DNA of 64,000 nucleotides from Pararhodobacter sp. (GCA_020832545.1 JAFIEK010000015.1:18599-82598); one strand, 5' to 3'. Positions 42,727-52,663 are shown, numbered from the stretch's first letter. Notes: generated by a model from the sequence alone, not told the origin. A program made the numbers and translations.

Positions 42727-44505
42727 ATGTGCGGTATCTGCGGAGAGATCTGGTTCAAGGGCGGGGCCACGGCCTCAGCCGCGGCAATCGAGCGAATGGC
42801 TGATGCGATGGCACCGCGTGGCCCCGATGGCGCGGGGATTGTCTTGCGCGGGCGCGTCGGGTTCGGCCATCGGCGGCTAAAGATCATCGACCTGTCCGAG
42901 GCCGCGGCCCAGCCCTTCGTTGACACGCATCTGGGTATGACCATCGCCTTCAACGGCTGCATCTATAATTACCCCGAACTGCGCGCCGAGCTTGAGGGCA
43001 AGGGCCATCGCTTTGCCTCATCCGGCGATACCGAGGTGATCGTGAAGGCCTGGGCCGAATGGGGGGCCGAGGCCCCAAAGCGATTTCACGGCATGTTCGC
43101 CTTTGCCCTGCATGAGCGTGACACAGGCCGCGTGACACTGGTGCGCGACCGTTTTGGCATCAAGCCGCTTTACTACAGCGAAAGCGGCGCGCGGTTGCGC
43201 TTTGCCTCAACCCTGCCAGCCCTGCTGGCGGCGGGCGATGTCGATACCTCGATCGACCGGGTGGCGCTGCATCACTACATGACCTGGCACGCCGTCGTGC
43301 CCGCGCCGCGCACCATGCTTGCAGGCGTGCGTAAACTGCCCGCCGCCACGATCCGGGTGATCGAGCCTGATGGCACCGCGCGCGACAGCGTGTTCTGGGA
43401 ACCCAGTTTCGCGCGCACCACTGAGGACGCCAACCGCCCCGCCGAGGAATGGGAGGCGATGGTGCTGGACGGGCTGCGCACCGCCGTGCGCCGCCGGATG
43501 GTGGCTGATGTGCCGGTGGGCGTGCTGTTGTCAGGTGGTGTGGACAGCTCGCTGATTGTCGGGCTGCTGGCCGAACAGGGGCAGACGGGGCTGGCCACCT
43601 ATTCCATCGGGTTTGAGGAGGCCAACGGCGAGAAAGGCGATGAATTCGTCTATTCTGACCTGATCGCCAAGGAGTATGGCACCGACCACCACAAGATCTT
43701 CATTGCCTCGGACGAGATGCGCACCAACCTGCCCCATGCCATTGCCGCCATGTCAGAGCCGATGGTGAGCTATGACAACATCGGCTTCTATCTGCTGTCG
43801 CGGGAGGTATCGAAAAGCATAAAAGTGGTACAGTCCGGGCAAGGTGCGGATGAGGTGTTTGGCGGCTATCACTGGTATCCGCCAATGCGTGACAGCAATG
43901 ACCCTGTGGCCGCCTATATGGACGCCTTTTTTGATCGCAGCCATGCCAAGCTGGCGCAGCATCTGGCCCCGGAATGGCTGGCGGACCGCGATGAATCGCG
44001 CGCCTTTGTCGAGGCGCATTTCGCCCGCCCCGGTGCCGATGACCCGGTCGACAAGGCACTGCGGCTGGATACCAATGTGATGTTGGTCGATGACCCGGTG
44101 AAGCGCGTGGACAGCCAGACCATGGCCTGGGGGCTGGAGGCCCGGGTGCCGTTTCTGGACCATGAGCTGGTGGAACTGGCCGGGCGCATTCCGGCACGTC
44201 ACAAGCTGGCGCAGGGCGGAAAGGGCGTGCTGAAGGAGGCCGCGCGCAAGGTGCTGCCCGCCGAAGTGATCGACCGCAAGAAGGGCTATTTTCCGGTACC
44301 TGCGCTGAAATATGTCGATGGCCCCTATCTGGAGATGTGCCGCGCTGCCCTGACCTCGGACGCCGCGCGCGCGCGCGGCCTGTTCCGGCCAGCGTATCTG
44401 GACACGCTGTTCGATGCCCCTTCGGAACATGTCACCCGGCTGCGGGGTTCCGAGTTGTGGCAGGTTGCCGTTCTGGAAATGTGGTTGCAGGCGCAGGGCG
44501 TATGA
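42727..44505 (+). CDS. asnO: N-acetylglutaminylglutamine amidotransferase (asparagine-synthetase-like)
   Basis: 592-residue class II glutamine amidotransferase with an asparagine-synthetase domain. It amidates N-acetylglutaminylglutamine to the osmolyte NAGGN. The N-terminal nucleophile is C2 (MCGICGEIWFKGG), the PP-loop is LLSGGVDSSLIVG (~residue 267), and conserved KSIKVVQSGQGADEVFGGYH (~355-375) lies in the synthetase domain. Identity as the NAGGN enzyme rather than a general AsnB rests on the two downstream partners, the GNAT/ATP-grasp ligase and M42 hydrolase, which form a known conserved trio. It starts at ATG 42727; the ngg-like gene follows after 22 bp. Confidence 0.92.
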   Translation: MCGICGEIWFKGGATASAAAIERMADAMAPRGPDGAGIVLRGRVGFGHRRLKIIDLSEAAAQPFVDTHLGMTIAFNGCIYNYPELRAELEGKGHRFASSGDTEVIVKAWAEWGAEAPKRFHGMFAFALHERDTGRVTLVRDRFGIKPLYYSESGARLRFASTLPALLAAGDVDTSIDRVALHHYMTWHAVVPAPRTMLAGVRKLPAATIRVIEPDGTARDSVFWEPSFARTTEDANRPAEEWEAMVLDGLRTAVRRRMVADVPVGVLLSGGVDSSLIVGLLAEQGQTGLATYSIGFEEANGEKGDEFVYSDLIAKEYGTDHHKIFIASDEMRTNLPHAIAAMSEPMVSYDNIGFYLLSREVSKSIKVVQSGQGADEVFGGYHWYPPMRDSNDPVAAYMDAFFDRSHAKLAQHLAPEWLADRDESRAFVEAHFARPGADDPVDKALRLDTNVMLVDDPVKRVDSQTMAWGLEARVPFLDHELVELAGRIPARHKLAQGGKGVLKEAARKVLPAEVIDRKKGYFPVPALKYVDGPYLEMCRAALTSDAARARGLFRPAYLDTLFDAPSEHVTRLRGSELWQVAVLEMWLQAQGV

Positions 44506-44527
44506 GCGCGAAAGGGAGGCTTGTCTC

Positions 44528-46291
44528 ATGGCCGAATCCGAGCTTCCGAAGCGACGCGGGGCGCAGGCGCACCGGCTGAAACGTTTGCGCAGCGCCGCAT
44601 CGTTGCCGCCGCGCGGCGGTCGGGCGAATGCGCAGGTGGATTGTGGCTGGGGCCGGTTGATCTTTGGCCATACCTTTGACAGCACCGAAGCGCTGGCCGA
44701 GGCCCTGCGCGCGGAAGGCCCGGAAGAACGCGATATCGCCTTTTATGTGCGCGATCCGCATGTGCTGTTGGCCAGTGCCCCACAAGAGCTGTTTCTGGAC
44801 CCTTCGCACACCTTCCGGCTGGATCTGGCCACGTACCGGGTGGCGCAGCGGCGGCGCAAGGGGTTTGACATCCGCCGCCTGACCACGCGAGAGGATGCCG
44901 AGGCGGTGAATGCCATCTATGCCCAGCGCAAGATGGTCCCTGTTGCACCTGAATTTTTCTGGAACCTGCGCGATGGCCGCACCCTGACGGTGCTGGTGGC
45001 CGAAGACAAAGAGACCGGGGCGGTTCTCGGCTCGGTCATGGGTGTCGATCATGCGCGCGCCTTTGATGATCCGGAGCGGGGATCGTCGCTGTGGTGTCTG
45101 GCGGTGTCGCCGCAGGCCCCGCATGCCGGGCTGGGCGAGACGCTGGTGCGGCGGCTGGCTGAGCATTTCAAGGCGCGCGGATCGGCTTTCATGGACCTGT
45201 CGGTTCTGCATGACAACGATCAGGCCATCGGGCTTTATGAAAAGCTGGGGTTCAAACGGGTGCCGGTCTTTGCGGTCAAACGGCGCAACGTGATCAACGA
45301 GGCACTCTATTCCGGGCCAGACCCGGCGGAGGGGCTGAACCCCTATGCGCGCATCATTGTCGATGAGGCCCGCCGCCGGGGGATCCACATCGAGGTGACG
45401 GATGCCGAGGGCGGATTTTTCCGCCTGACCCATGGCGGGCGGACACTGCGCTGCCGTGAGGCGCTGTCGGACCTCACCTCGGCCGTGTCACTGTCAATCT
45501 GCGACGACAAACGCGCCACGCGGCGGGTGGTTGAGCGCGCCGGGGTGCGCGTGCCCGAACAACTGGACGAGGACAGCACTGACGCGCGCGCAGCCTTTCT
45601 TAAGCGCCACGGCGCGCTGGTGGTCAAACCCGCGCGCGGCGAGCAGGGCCGCGGGGTCTCGGTTGGGCTGATCACGCCCGAGGATGTCGAAGCAGCCGTC
45701 GATGGCGCGCGCGCGCTCTGCCCCGATGTGGTGGTGGAGGAATGCTTCACAGGTGAGGATCTGCGGCTGGTGGTGATCGATTACAGGCTGGTCGCTGCCG
45801 CTCTGCGCCGCCCGCCGCGCATTGTCGGGGATGGCCGCGCGACAGTACGCGACCTGATCGAAACCCAAAGCCGCCGCCGTGCCGCTGCCACCGATGGCGA
45901 AAGCCGCATACCGCTGGACGATGAGACCGAGCGCTGCCTGCTGGCTGCCGGCTTCGCACTGGATGACATCCCGCCCGAAGGCACGGAAATCACCGTACGC
46001 AAGACCGCCAATCTGCACACCGGCGGCACCATCCATGACGTCACTGATGAAGTTCACCCAGACCTTGAGCGCGCCGCCGTGAATGCCGCGCGCGCCATTG
46101 AAATTCCGGTGACCGGGATTGACCTGATGGTCAAGGCGCATGACCAGCCTGACTATGTGTTCATCGAAGCCAATGAGCGCCCCGGTCTGGCCAACCACGA
46201 GCCCCAACCCACCGCCGCGCGCTTCATCGACCTGCTGTTTCCGCTGACGGTTCCGCAGGCGCTGCGCGAGAAGGAGCACAAGACCCCATGA
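44528..46291 (+). CDS. ngg: N-acetylglutaminylglutamine synthetase (GNAT plus ATP-grasp fusion)
   Basis: 587-residue bifunctional enzyme that builds N-acetylglutaminylglutamine. Residues ~113-258 are a GNAT acetyltransferase (FDIRRLTTREDAEAVNAIYA; CLAVSPQAPHAGLGETLV as the acetyl-CoA loop; LYEKLGFKRVPVFAVKRRN). Residues ~272-580 are an ATP-grasp ligase (GALVVKPARGEQGRGVSVG; VFIEANERPGLANHEPQPTA at the end). The two domains in this order are diagnostic of the trio family. The frame opens at 44414 inside asnO; ATG 44528 (MAESELPKRRG) is the plausible start. It overlaps the M42 gene by 4 bp. Confidence 0.94.
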   Translation: MAESELPKRRGAQAHRLKRLRSAASLPPRGGRANAQVDCGWGRLIFGHTFDSTEALAEALRAEGPEERDIAFYVRDPHVLLASAPQELFLDPSHTFRLDLATYRVAQRRRKGFDIRRLTTREDAEAVNAIYAQRKMVPVAPEFFWNLRDGRTLTVLVAEDKETGAVLGSVMGVDHARAFDDPERGSSLWCLAVSPQAPHAGLGETLVRRLAEHFKARGSAFMDLSVLHDNDQAIGLYEKLGFKRVPVFAVKRRNVINEALYSGPDPAEGLNPYARIIVDEARRRGIHIEVTDAEGGFFRLTHGGRTLRCREALSDLTSAVSLSICDDKRATRRVVERAGVRVPEQLDEDSTDARAAFLKRHGALVVKPARGEQGRGVSVGLITPEDVEAAVDGARALCPDVVVEECFTGEDLRLVVIDYRLVAAALRRPPRIVGDGRATVRDLIETQSRRRAAATDGESRIPLDDETERCLLAAGFALDDIPPEGTEITVRKTANLHTGGTIHDVTDEVHPDLERAAVNAARAIEIPVTGIDLMVKAHDQPDYVFIEANERPGLANHEPQPTAARFIDLLFPLTVPQALREKEHKTP

Positions 46292-47460
46292 CCGACGCAC
46301 CGAAGCTGGAGATTGACGAGGCATATCTGAAGCGGCAACTGGCCGATCTGCTCGCCATCGACAGCCCCACCGGCTACACCGATACCGTGGTGCGCCATGT
46401 CTGCGGTGTGCTGGATTCGCTGGGTGTGGAGTATGACCTGACACGGCGCGGCGCGATCCGCGCGCGTATCGCGGGCGATGGTTCGGCCGGGGCGCGCGCC
46501 ATCGTCTCGCATCTGGACACGCTGGGTGCACAGGTGCGCAACCTCAAGCCCAACGGACGGGTTACATTGGCCCCCATCGGCACATGGTCGGCCCGATTTG
46601 CCGAAGGGGCGCGGGTGACGCTGTTCACCGATCACGGCAGCTATCGCGGCACGATCCTGCCGCTTAAGGCCTCGGGCCACACCTATAACGACGAGATCGA
46701 CACCCAGCCGGTGGGCTGGGACCATGTGGAACTGCGCATTGACGCGCAGGCCTTTTCGCTGGCTGATCTTCACGAGTTGGGCATCGAGGTGGGGGATATC
46801 GTCGCCATTGACCCCTGCCCTGAGTTCATGGAGTCCGGCTTCATTGTCTCGCGCCATCTGGACAACAAGGCGGGCGTGGCGGTGATGCTGGCGGCGATCA
46901 GGGCGCTGACCCGGGGCCAGCACCGCCCGCCGGTTGATACCTTCTGGCTGTTCACCATCGCCGAAGAGGTGGGGCACGGCGCGGCCTCGATCCTGCTGCC
47001 TGACATCGCCTCGATGGTGGCGGTGGACAATGGCACAACCGCCCCGGGTCAGAACTCTTCCGAATTCGGGGTGACGATCGCCATGGCCGATCAGACCGGA
47101 CCTTTCGACTATCACCTGACCCGCAAAATGGTCGGGCTGTGCCGTGCGCGTGGAATTCCGATGCAAAAGGACGTGTTTCGCCACTACCGCTCCGACAGCG
47201 CCTCGGCGATTGAGGCCGGGGCGGATGTGCGCACCGCGCTGGTGACCTTTGGCGTGGATGCCTCGCATGGATATGAGCGCATCCACAGCCATGCGCTGAC
47301 CTCGCTGACAGAGCTTCTGGTCGCCTATACCCTCAGCCCCGTCGAGATCCCGCGCGACCTGCAGACGGTGACGGGGCTGTCCGGCTTTACCCGTCAGCCC
47401 GTCGAGCCCGTCGCTCTGGAGCCGGTCACCCCGCCCGAACCCGACGACGAGCCGGGTTGA
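46288..47460 (+). CDS. NAGGN-system M42-family metallopeptidase
   Basis: 390-residue di-metal aminopeptidase-fold hydrolase, the third gene of the NAGGN trio. Metal and catalytic motifs are AIVSHLDTLGAQV (~residues 71-83), SRHLDNKAGVAVML (~189), TIAEEVGHGAAS (the Glu pair, ~220) and VDNGTTAPGQNSS. Its role is not fully established; it may degrade or trim the dipeptide osmolyte when salinity falls. It overlaps ngg by 4 bp and ends the operon; the last ~20 residues are Pro/Glu-rich. Confidence 0.9.
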   Translation: MTDAPKLEIDEAYLKRQLADLLAIDSPTGYTDTVVRHVCGVLDSLGVEYDLTRRGAIRARIAGDGSAGARAIVSHLDTLGAQVRNLKPNGRVTLAPIGTWSARFAEGARVTLFTDHGSYRGTILPLKASGHTYNDEIDTQPVGWDHVELRIDAQAFSLADLHELGIEVGDIVAIDPCPEFMESGFIVSRHLDNKAGVAVMLAAIRALTRGQHRPPVDTFWLFTIAEEVGHGAASILLPDIASMVAVDNGTTAPGQNSSEFGVTIAMADQTGPFDYHLTRKMVGLCRARGIPMQKDVFRHYRSDSASAIEAGADVRTALVTFGVDASHGYERIHSHALTSLTELLVAYTLSPVEIPRDLQTVTGLSGFTRQPVEPVALEPVTPPEPDDEPG

Positions 47461-47662
47461 GGCGGGGCGCTGCGGTCCGGCCATAACGCCAGCGCGCATT
47501 TCGGGGCTGGAAAGCCCGCGCAAAGCATCGCATCGTGCAAATGTTCACCGTCCGGGGGATTACCTGAACATCTGCGCAGCCTTCAGGCGACAGGCCCCCA
47601 CCATCGCAACTGCAGCCGTCCGCTTTCGCGCTGCCCGCGCCTCGACACCAAGGAGACCTGCC

Positions 47663-48817
47663 ATGACCATTCAGGACCGGATCAACACCTTTGCCGACGA
47701 TCTCACCGCAATCCGTCGCGACCTGCATGAACATCCTGAACTGGGTTTTCAGGAGGTGCGCACATCGGGGATCGTTGCGGAAAAGCTGCGCGCCTGCGGA
47801 ATCGAGGTCACTACCGGCATCGGCAAGACCGGGGTTGTGGGGGTGCTCAAGGGCAACCGACCCGGCCGCGCCATCGGGCTGCGCGCCGATATGGACGCCC
47901 TGCCCATCGACGAGCAGACCAACCTGCCCTGGGCCTCCAAAACACCGGGCGTGATGCACGCCTGCGGCCATGACGCGCATACCACCATGTTGCTGGGGGC
48001 CGCGCGCTATCTGGCCGAGAACCGTGATTTCGCGGGCACAGCCGTGTTCATCTTCCAGCCCGCCGAAGAGGGGCTGGGCGGTGCGCGCGCCATGCTCGCC
48101 GACGGGTTGTTCGCGCGCTTCCCCTGCGACGAAATCTACGGCCTGCACAATTCGCCTTATCACGAACCGGGGGTGGTGGGTGTCAAACCAGGGCCTGCCA
48201 TGGCAGGGGCCAATTTCTTTGACATCCATATCACCGGCAAGGGCTGCCATGCAGCCATGCCTGAAAGCGGCATCGACACCCTCGTGATCGCCACTACGCT
48301 GGTGCAGCAGCTGCAATCAATCGTCGCCCGCAACGTGCCGCCGTCCCGCCAGCTGGTGCTTTCGGTCACCCAGATCCACGCGGGCGCAGCCTATAACGTG
48401 ATCCCTGAGAACGCGCATCTGGCGGGCACCGTGCGCTATTTCGACCGCGCCACAGCCGAGATGGTGACGCAGCGGATGCAGGCGCTGTGCGCAGGCATCG
48501 AGAAGGGCTACGGCGTTGAAATCAAGATGGAAATGCGCAACGTGTTCGATGTTCTCGAAAACGACGCCACGCTGGCCGAGGCCATGATCGGCGCCGCGCG
48601 CGAGTTTGTGGGCGACAAGGCGCAGATCAAGTCCGATCTGGTGATGGGCTCCGAGGATTTTGCCGACATGCTGCAGGCCGTGCCCGGCGCCTATTGCACC
48701 ATTGGTCACAAGGGCTCCGTACCGCTTCACAACCCCGGTTTCGTGCTGGATGACGGCATCCTGCCGCTGGGCGCGGCGATCATGGCCCGGATGGTCGAGC
48801 TGCGCGGAGCCGGATGA
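47663..48817 (+). CDS. M20-family amidohydrolase (hippurate hydrolase/IAA-amino acid hydrolase type)
   Basis: 384-residue M20D metallopeptidase-like enzyme that hydrolyses N-acyl amino acids. Motifs are RRDLHEHPELGFQE (~residue 18), GLRADMDALPIDE (~75), MHACGHDAHTTMLLG (~98-112, with metal-ligand C and H) and PAEEGLGGARAM (~130). ATG 47663 is preceded by AAGGAGA 7 nt away. It follows the NAGGN operon by 202 bp, with no clear terminator. Given its acyl-amino acid specificity it might act in NAGGN recycling, but that is only positional inference. Confidence 0.92.
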   Translation: MTIQDRINTFADDLTAIRRDLHEHPELGFQEVRTSGIVAEKLRACGIEVTTGIGKTGVVGVLKGNRPGRAIGLRADMDALPIDEQTNLPWASKTPGVMHACGHDAHTTMLLGAARYLAENRDFAGTAVFIFQPAEEGLGGARAMLADGLFARFPCDEIYGLHNSPYHEPGVVGVKPGPAMAGANFFDIHITGKGCHAAMPESGIDTLVIATTLVQQLQSIVARNVPPSRQLVLSVTQIHAGAAYNVIPENAHLAGTVRYFDRATAEMVTQRMQALCAGIEKGYGVEIKMEMRNVFDVLENDATLAEAMIGAAREFVGDKAQIKSDLVMGSEDFADMLQAVPGAYCTIGHKGSVPLHNPGFVLDDGILPLGAAIMARMVELRGAG

Positions 48818-48940
48818 ACCAGCGGCGGGCGGCAGAATAGTGCGAATTTTCTGTATTCTTGCGGATTTTGGCGAAGCGGTTTAGGCATTCTTTAGATCCG
48901 TGTCCCCAGTATGAGCGCATCGCAGCTCTGAGGGACGATC

Positions 48941-51154
48941 ATGCTTAGCAACATCCGCATCGCCACACGGATCTCGGGGGGCTTCTTCCTGATCCTGGCA
49001 CTCCTGACCGCTTTGGCTTACTTTGCCTATTCCTCCACCCATCGACTGGGCGACTACCTTGACCGCTTTAGCGAAGGCTCGACACGCGCGGTCGATGCCA
49101 CAGGCGTGCGCTACACAGCCGCCTACACCCGCCTGGCCGCAAATATCTACCTTGCCAACCCGAACGAAGAGGCGCGCCGGAATTTCGAGCATTGGCTTGA
49201 GACTGTCTCTGCGGAAACAGAGGCACTGCGCGGCGTCGGCCTGACAACTGCCGAGCAACTTGACTCGGCAAGCGATACCTATGTTGCAAGAGCACGACAA
49301 TTTCTTGATGCCAGCGCGCCGCGCACCGAAGCCTTGCAGCGCGTGGAGGCGCTCGGAATCGAACATCGCCGCAACATCGGCCGCCTGAATGACATGCTTG
49401 AAGCGCGTGGTGTCAGTGATCTGGCTTACACGGCCCTGCGCGCCTCCGAAGCGTTTCTGGTGACCCGGGTTCGGGTAGATCGTTTTCTGGCCGGTGGCGA
49501 TGTATCGGAGTTCACCGACGCTCAGGGGCCCCTTGAACAGACCCAGTCGCTGTTGCAAAGCCTCGCCCCTGGCTCACTTCTCGCCGAAGAACGCGCCTTG
49601 CTGGCAATCGCCCGCGACGGTGTCAGCGAATTCGGGCGCGCGATCGAGGCTGCTCGTGAAGCAGAAATGCTGAACCGCCAGCGGCTCGCAGATCTGCACT
49701 CAACAGTGCCGCAGTTGACAACGGCCATGGAGGCCCTGCGCGATGAGGCCGAAGCCTATCTGGGCAATCTCTCCCGAACCAGCACCGAGACCGTGAATTC
49801 AACCTACAGCTCGTTGCTGATTGGCGCTGGTGCCATCCTTGTCCTCGGCGTCGCTATTGCAACATTCCTGTCGATCAGTCTCAGCCGCAGCCTGCGTCAG
49901 ACCGTCGATCAGACAAGCCGTCTCGCCGAAGGGGATCTGAGCGTTGACATCACCGGCAGCGACCACCGCAGCGAACTGGGCGATCTGTCGCGCGCCCTGC
50001 TGGTCTTCAAGGAAAACGCCGAAGAAACCCGCCGCCTCACCGCTGAGGCCGAGGCAAAGCGCGCCGAGGACGATGAACGCCAGAAGCGCGAGATGGCCAA
50101 GCAGCAACGCGTGGTCAACGACATCAGCGATGGCTTGAACCGGCTGGCGGCGGGCGACCTGATGCGCCATATCGAAAGCCCCTCGAACAACCCCTTTCCC
50201 AGCGACTATGAGGATCTTCGCATGGCCTATAACGGCGTCGTCGATCAGTTGTCGGGGATTGTATCGCGGATCGGACTGGTCGCCGATTCGGTGCGTGCGG
50301 GATCAGGCGAGATCAATGCCGCCTCGCAGGACCTGTCCTCCAGGGCTGAAACACAGGCCGCCACGCTTGAAGAATCCGCCGCTGCCCTGAACCAACTGAC
50401 CGAAAGCGTTCGATCAACCGCACAGCGTGCATCGGCTGCCGAAAAATCCAGCCAGGACAACCGCGCACATGCCGATACGGGCGCGCAGATCGTACGTGAG
50501 GCCATGAATGCGATGAAAGGGATCGAGCACAGCTCAGAACAGATCACCCGGATCATCGGTGTGATCGACGACATCGCCTTCCAGACCAACCTGCTGGCAT
50601 TGAACGCAGGCGTCGAGGCTGCGCGCGCCGGTGAGGCCGGTCGAGGCTTCGCGGTTGTCGCCTCTGAGGTGCGCGGACTTGCACAGCGTGCCTCGGAATC
50701 GGCGCGGGAAATCAAGACGTTGATCCGCGAAAGCGCCACCCAGGTAGAAGCCGGGTCCGCTTTGGTGAACCGCACCGGTGAAAGCCTTGAGGAAATCTTG
50801 CGCCGCGCGGCCGAGGTTTCAGGGCTGGTGGCCGAGATTGCGGTTGCCGCGTCGGAACAGGCGTCGGGCCTTGACGAGATCAACACCGGTGTCAATCAGC
50901 TCGACCAGGTCACCCAGCAAAACGCAGCCGTGGCTGAAGAAACGACAGCCGCTGCCACATCCCTTCTGCAAAAGGCCGAAGAGTTGACGCATGAGTTGTC
51001 CGGTTTCCAGACTGGCGGTGCCGTTGGCCAGATCGTTCCGCTGGCTGCGCCGGCATCCAAGGCAGCCGTTGCCCCGCGGACCACAAACTGGGCTGCCGCA
51101 CCGGCACCAAAGGCAGCAGCTGGTGGCGGAGGCAACCTCTGGCGCGATTTCTGA
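48941..51154 (+). CDS. Methyl-accepting chemotaxis protein with large periplasmic helical domain
   Basis: 737-residue chemoreceptor. Membrane segment 1 is at ~residues 12-30 and segment 2 at ~290-310. Between them lies a ~255-residue all-helical sensor consistent with a helical bimodular (HBM) type domain. Two HAMP-like modules follow (~312-365 and ~385-440; the second contains [15 protein letters not shown]). The signalling tip is in [20 protein letters not shown] and [20 protein letters not shown]. The C-terminus NLWRDF fits the xWxxF CheR/CheB tether. No che genes adjoin it, so it must plug into an array encoded elsewhere. The sensed ligand is unknown. Confidence 0.93.
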   Translation: MLSNIRIATRISGGFFLILALLTALAYFAYSSTHRLGDYLDRFSEGSTRAVDATGVRYTAAYTRLAANIYLANPNEEARRNFEHWLETVSAETEALRGVGLTTAEQLDSASDTYVARARQFLDASAPRTEALQRVEALGIEHRRNIGRLNDMLEARGVSDLAYTALRASEAFLVTRVRVDRFLAGGDVSEFTDAQGPLEQTQSLLQSLAPGSLLAEERALLAIARDGVSEFGRAIEAAREAEMLNRQRLADLHSTVPQLTTAMEALRDEAEAYLGNLSRTSTETVNSTYSSLLIGAGAILVLGVAIATFLSISLSRSLRQTVDQTSRLAEGDLSVDITGSDHRSELGDLSRALLVFKENAEETRRLTAEAEAKRAEDDERQKREMAKQQRVVNDISDGLNRLAAGDLMRHIESPSNNPFPSDYEDLRMAYNGVVDQLSGIVSRIGLVADSVRAGSGEINAASQDLSSRAETQAATLEESAAALNQLTESVRSTAQRASAAEKSSQDNRAHADTGAQIVREAMNAMKGIEHSSEQITRIIGVIDDIAFQTNLLALNAGVEAARAGEAGRGFAVVASEVRGLAQRASESAREIKTLIRESATQVEAGSALVNRTGESLEEILRRAAEVSGLVAEIAVAASEQASGLDEINTGVNQLDQVTQQNAAVAEETTAAATSLLQKAEELTHELSGFQTGGAVGQIVPLAAPASKAAVAPRTTNWAAAPAPKAAAGGGGNLWRDF

Positions 51155-51187
51155 TCGCTGCGGATCATGTTGCGTACAAACCACTCG

Positions 51188-51222
51188 ACGGGGCGGGCCG
51201 AGGCCGCGCCCCGTTATCCTTT
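51188..51222 (+). terminator. Probable terminator of the chemoreceptor gene
   Basis: Stem ACGGGGCG (51188-51195)/CGCCCCGT (51207-51214), extended internally by GG/CC, followed by TATCCTTTT. It lies 33 bp after the chemoreceptor stop. Confidence 0.6.
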
Positions 51223-51368
51223 TGTGATCTCGCAGGCGCATACAGGCTGTTCAACCACCGATCCCGTCCCCGGACCCGCCGTGCAGGGTGGCACAAAACG
51301 CCAGATCAGCATTCCCTGCCGCGCGAGGTCGCATGACCTGGCGCCACCAACGCCGCGCAACTCCGGGC

Positions 51369-51427
51369 TTGACACGAATCACCCCTCCGCCTAGCCATAT
51401 GTGAAACATGAACCATGTGTCATGTTT
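51369..51427 (+). promoter_or_regulatory. Promoter and palindromic operator before the second Liv-type operon
   Basis: TTGACA (51369-51374), 17-bp spacer, TAGCCA (51392-51397). Just downstream is a perfect 8-8-8 inverted repeat AAACATGA-N8-TCATGTTT (51404-51427), where a repressor would block initiation or early elongation. The TetR gene at 57253 in the same operon is the obvious candidate to bind it. Confidence 0.6.
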
Positions 51428-51443
51428 AAGTAGGGAGGAATGC

Positions 51444-52625
51444 ATGAAACTCAAATCCGCCGTCATTGCGACGGCTCTTTTCGGTCTGGCCGCTCCGGCG
51501 CTTGCCGAAATCCGCATAGCCCATGTCTATGACCGTACCGGCGCGTTGGAAGCCTATGCCGCGCAAAGCCATGTCGGGCTGATGATGGGGCTAGAATACG
51601 CCACTGACGGCACGATGGAGATCGATGGTCAGTCGCTCGTCGTTATCGAAAAGGACAGCCAGTTGCGCCCTGACCTGGGCCGCGCCCTTCTGGCCGAAGC
51701 CTTCGGCGACGATGACGCGCATATCGCCGTCGGCCCCACCAGCTCCGGTGTCGCCCTGGCCATGCTGCCAGTGGCCGAAGAGTTCGAGCGCATCCTGATC
51801 GTCGAGCCCGCCGTGGCAGATTCCATCACCGGCTCGGAATGGAACCGCTACATCTTCCGCACAGGCCGCAATTCCAGCCAGGATGCGATCTCGAACGCCG
51901 TCGCACTGGGACGCGAGAACATGCACATCGCCACGCTGGCGCAGGACTACGCCTTTGGCCGCGACGGTGTTGCCGCCTTCCGCGAAGCACTTGACGGCAC
52001 CGGCGCCACGCTGGTGCATGAAGAATATGTCCCCACCGACACCACCGACTTCACCGCCGCCGCTGAGCGGATTTTCAACGCCATGGCCGGAGTTGAGGGC
52101 GAAAAACGCCTGTTCGTCATCTGGGCGGGTGGCAACAACCCGATGAACCGGATCCAGGCAATGGACCCGTCCCGCCACGGGATCGAACTGGCCTCTGGTG
52201 GGAACATCCTTGCCGCAATGGGCATCTACCGTGACATGCCCGGCATGGAAGGGGCGACCTATTACTATTACGAAATCCCGCAAAACCCGGTCAACGACTG
52301 GCTGGTCGAGCAGCATTTCGAGCGCTTCGGCACCCCGCCTGATTTCTTCACCGCGGGTGGCATGGCCGCAGGCCTGGCCGTGGTTGAAGCCCTGCGCCGC
52401 ACCGAGGGCTCGACCGATGCCGAGGATCTGATTACGGCAATGGCAGGCATGGAATGGGAAACGCCCAAAGGCACCATGCGCTTCCGCGCTGAAGATCATC
52501 AGGCCATGCAGGAAATGTATCACTTCCGCATCCGTGTCGAAGATGACGTGGCCTGGGGCATCCCCGAACTGGTGCGCGTGCTGGGCATTGATGACATGGA
52601 TATCCCCATCCGCAACCAGCGCTGA
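51444..52625 (+). CDS. Liv-type ABC transporter substrate-binding protein
   Basis: 393-residue periplasmic receptor of the LivK/amide-binding family. Signal peptide MKLKSAVIATALFGLAAPAL with cleavage after A21 (ALA then EI). The mature start EIRIAHVYDRTGALEAYAAQ is the family ligand-binding strand; the hinge region has ATLAQDYAFGRDGVAAFREA. ATG 51444 is chosen because GGGAGG is 6 nt upstream; an earlier ATG at 51408 lies within the palindrome and would spoil the signal peptide. First gene of a ~9-kb operon with hydrolase and CoA genes, so the cargo is probably a degradable organic acid (inference). Confidence 0.93.
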   Translation: MKLKSAVIATALFGLAAPALAEIRIAHVYDRTGALEAYAAQSHVGLMMGLEYATDGTMEIDGQSLVVIEKDSQLRPDLGRALLAEAFGDDDAHIAVGPTSSGVALAMLPVAEEFERILIVEPAVADSITGSEWNRYIFRTGRNSSQDAISNAVALGRENMHIATLAQDYAFGRDGVAAFREALDGTGATLVHEEYVPTDTTDFTAAAERIFNAMAGVEGEKRLFVIWAGGNNPMNRIQAMDPSRHGIELASGGNILAAMGIYRDMPGMEGATYYYYEIPQNPVNDWLVEQHFERFGTPPDFFTAGGMAAGLAVVEALRRTEGSTDAEDLITAMAGMEWETPKGTMRFRAEDHQAMQEMYHFRIRVEDDVAWGIPELVRVLGIDDMDIPIRNQR

Positions 52626-52632
52626 TACCTTC

Positions 52633-52663
52633 GCCGGGGCGCCCTGATCGCGCGCGCCCCGGC
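52633..52663 (+). promoter_or_regulatory. Intercistronic hairpin after the second Liv receptor gene
   Basis: 10-bp stem GCCGGGGCGC (52633-52642)/GCGCCCCGGC (52654-52663), 11-nt loop, 7 nt after the stop codon, followed by ACATTTTC. It could act as a leaky terminator that leaves the receptor more abundant than the transporter subunits. Confidence 0.75.
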
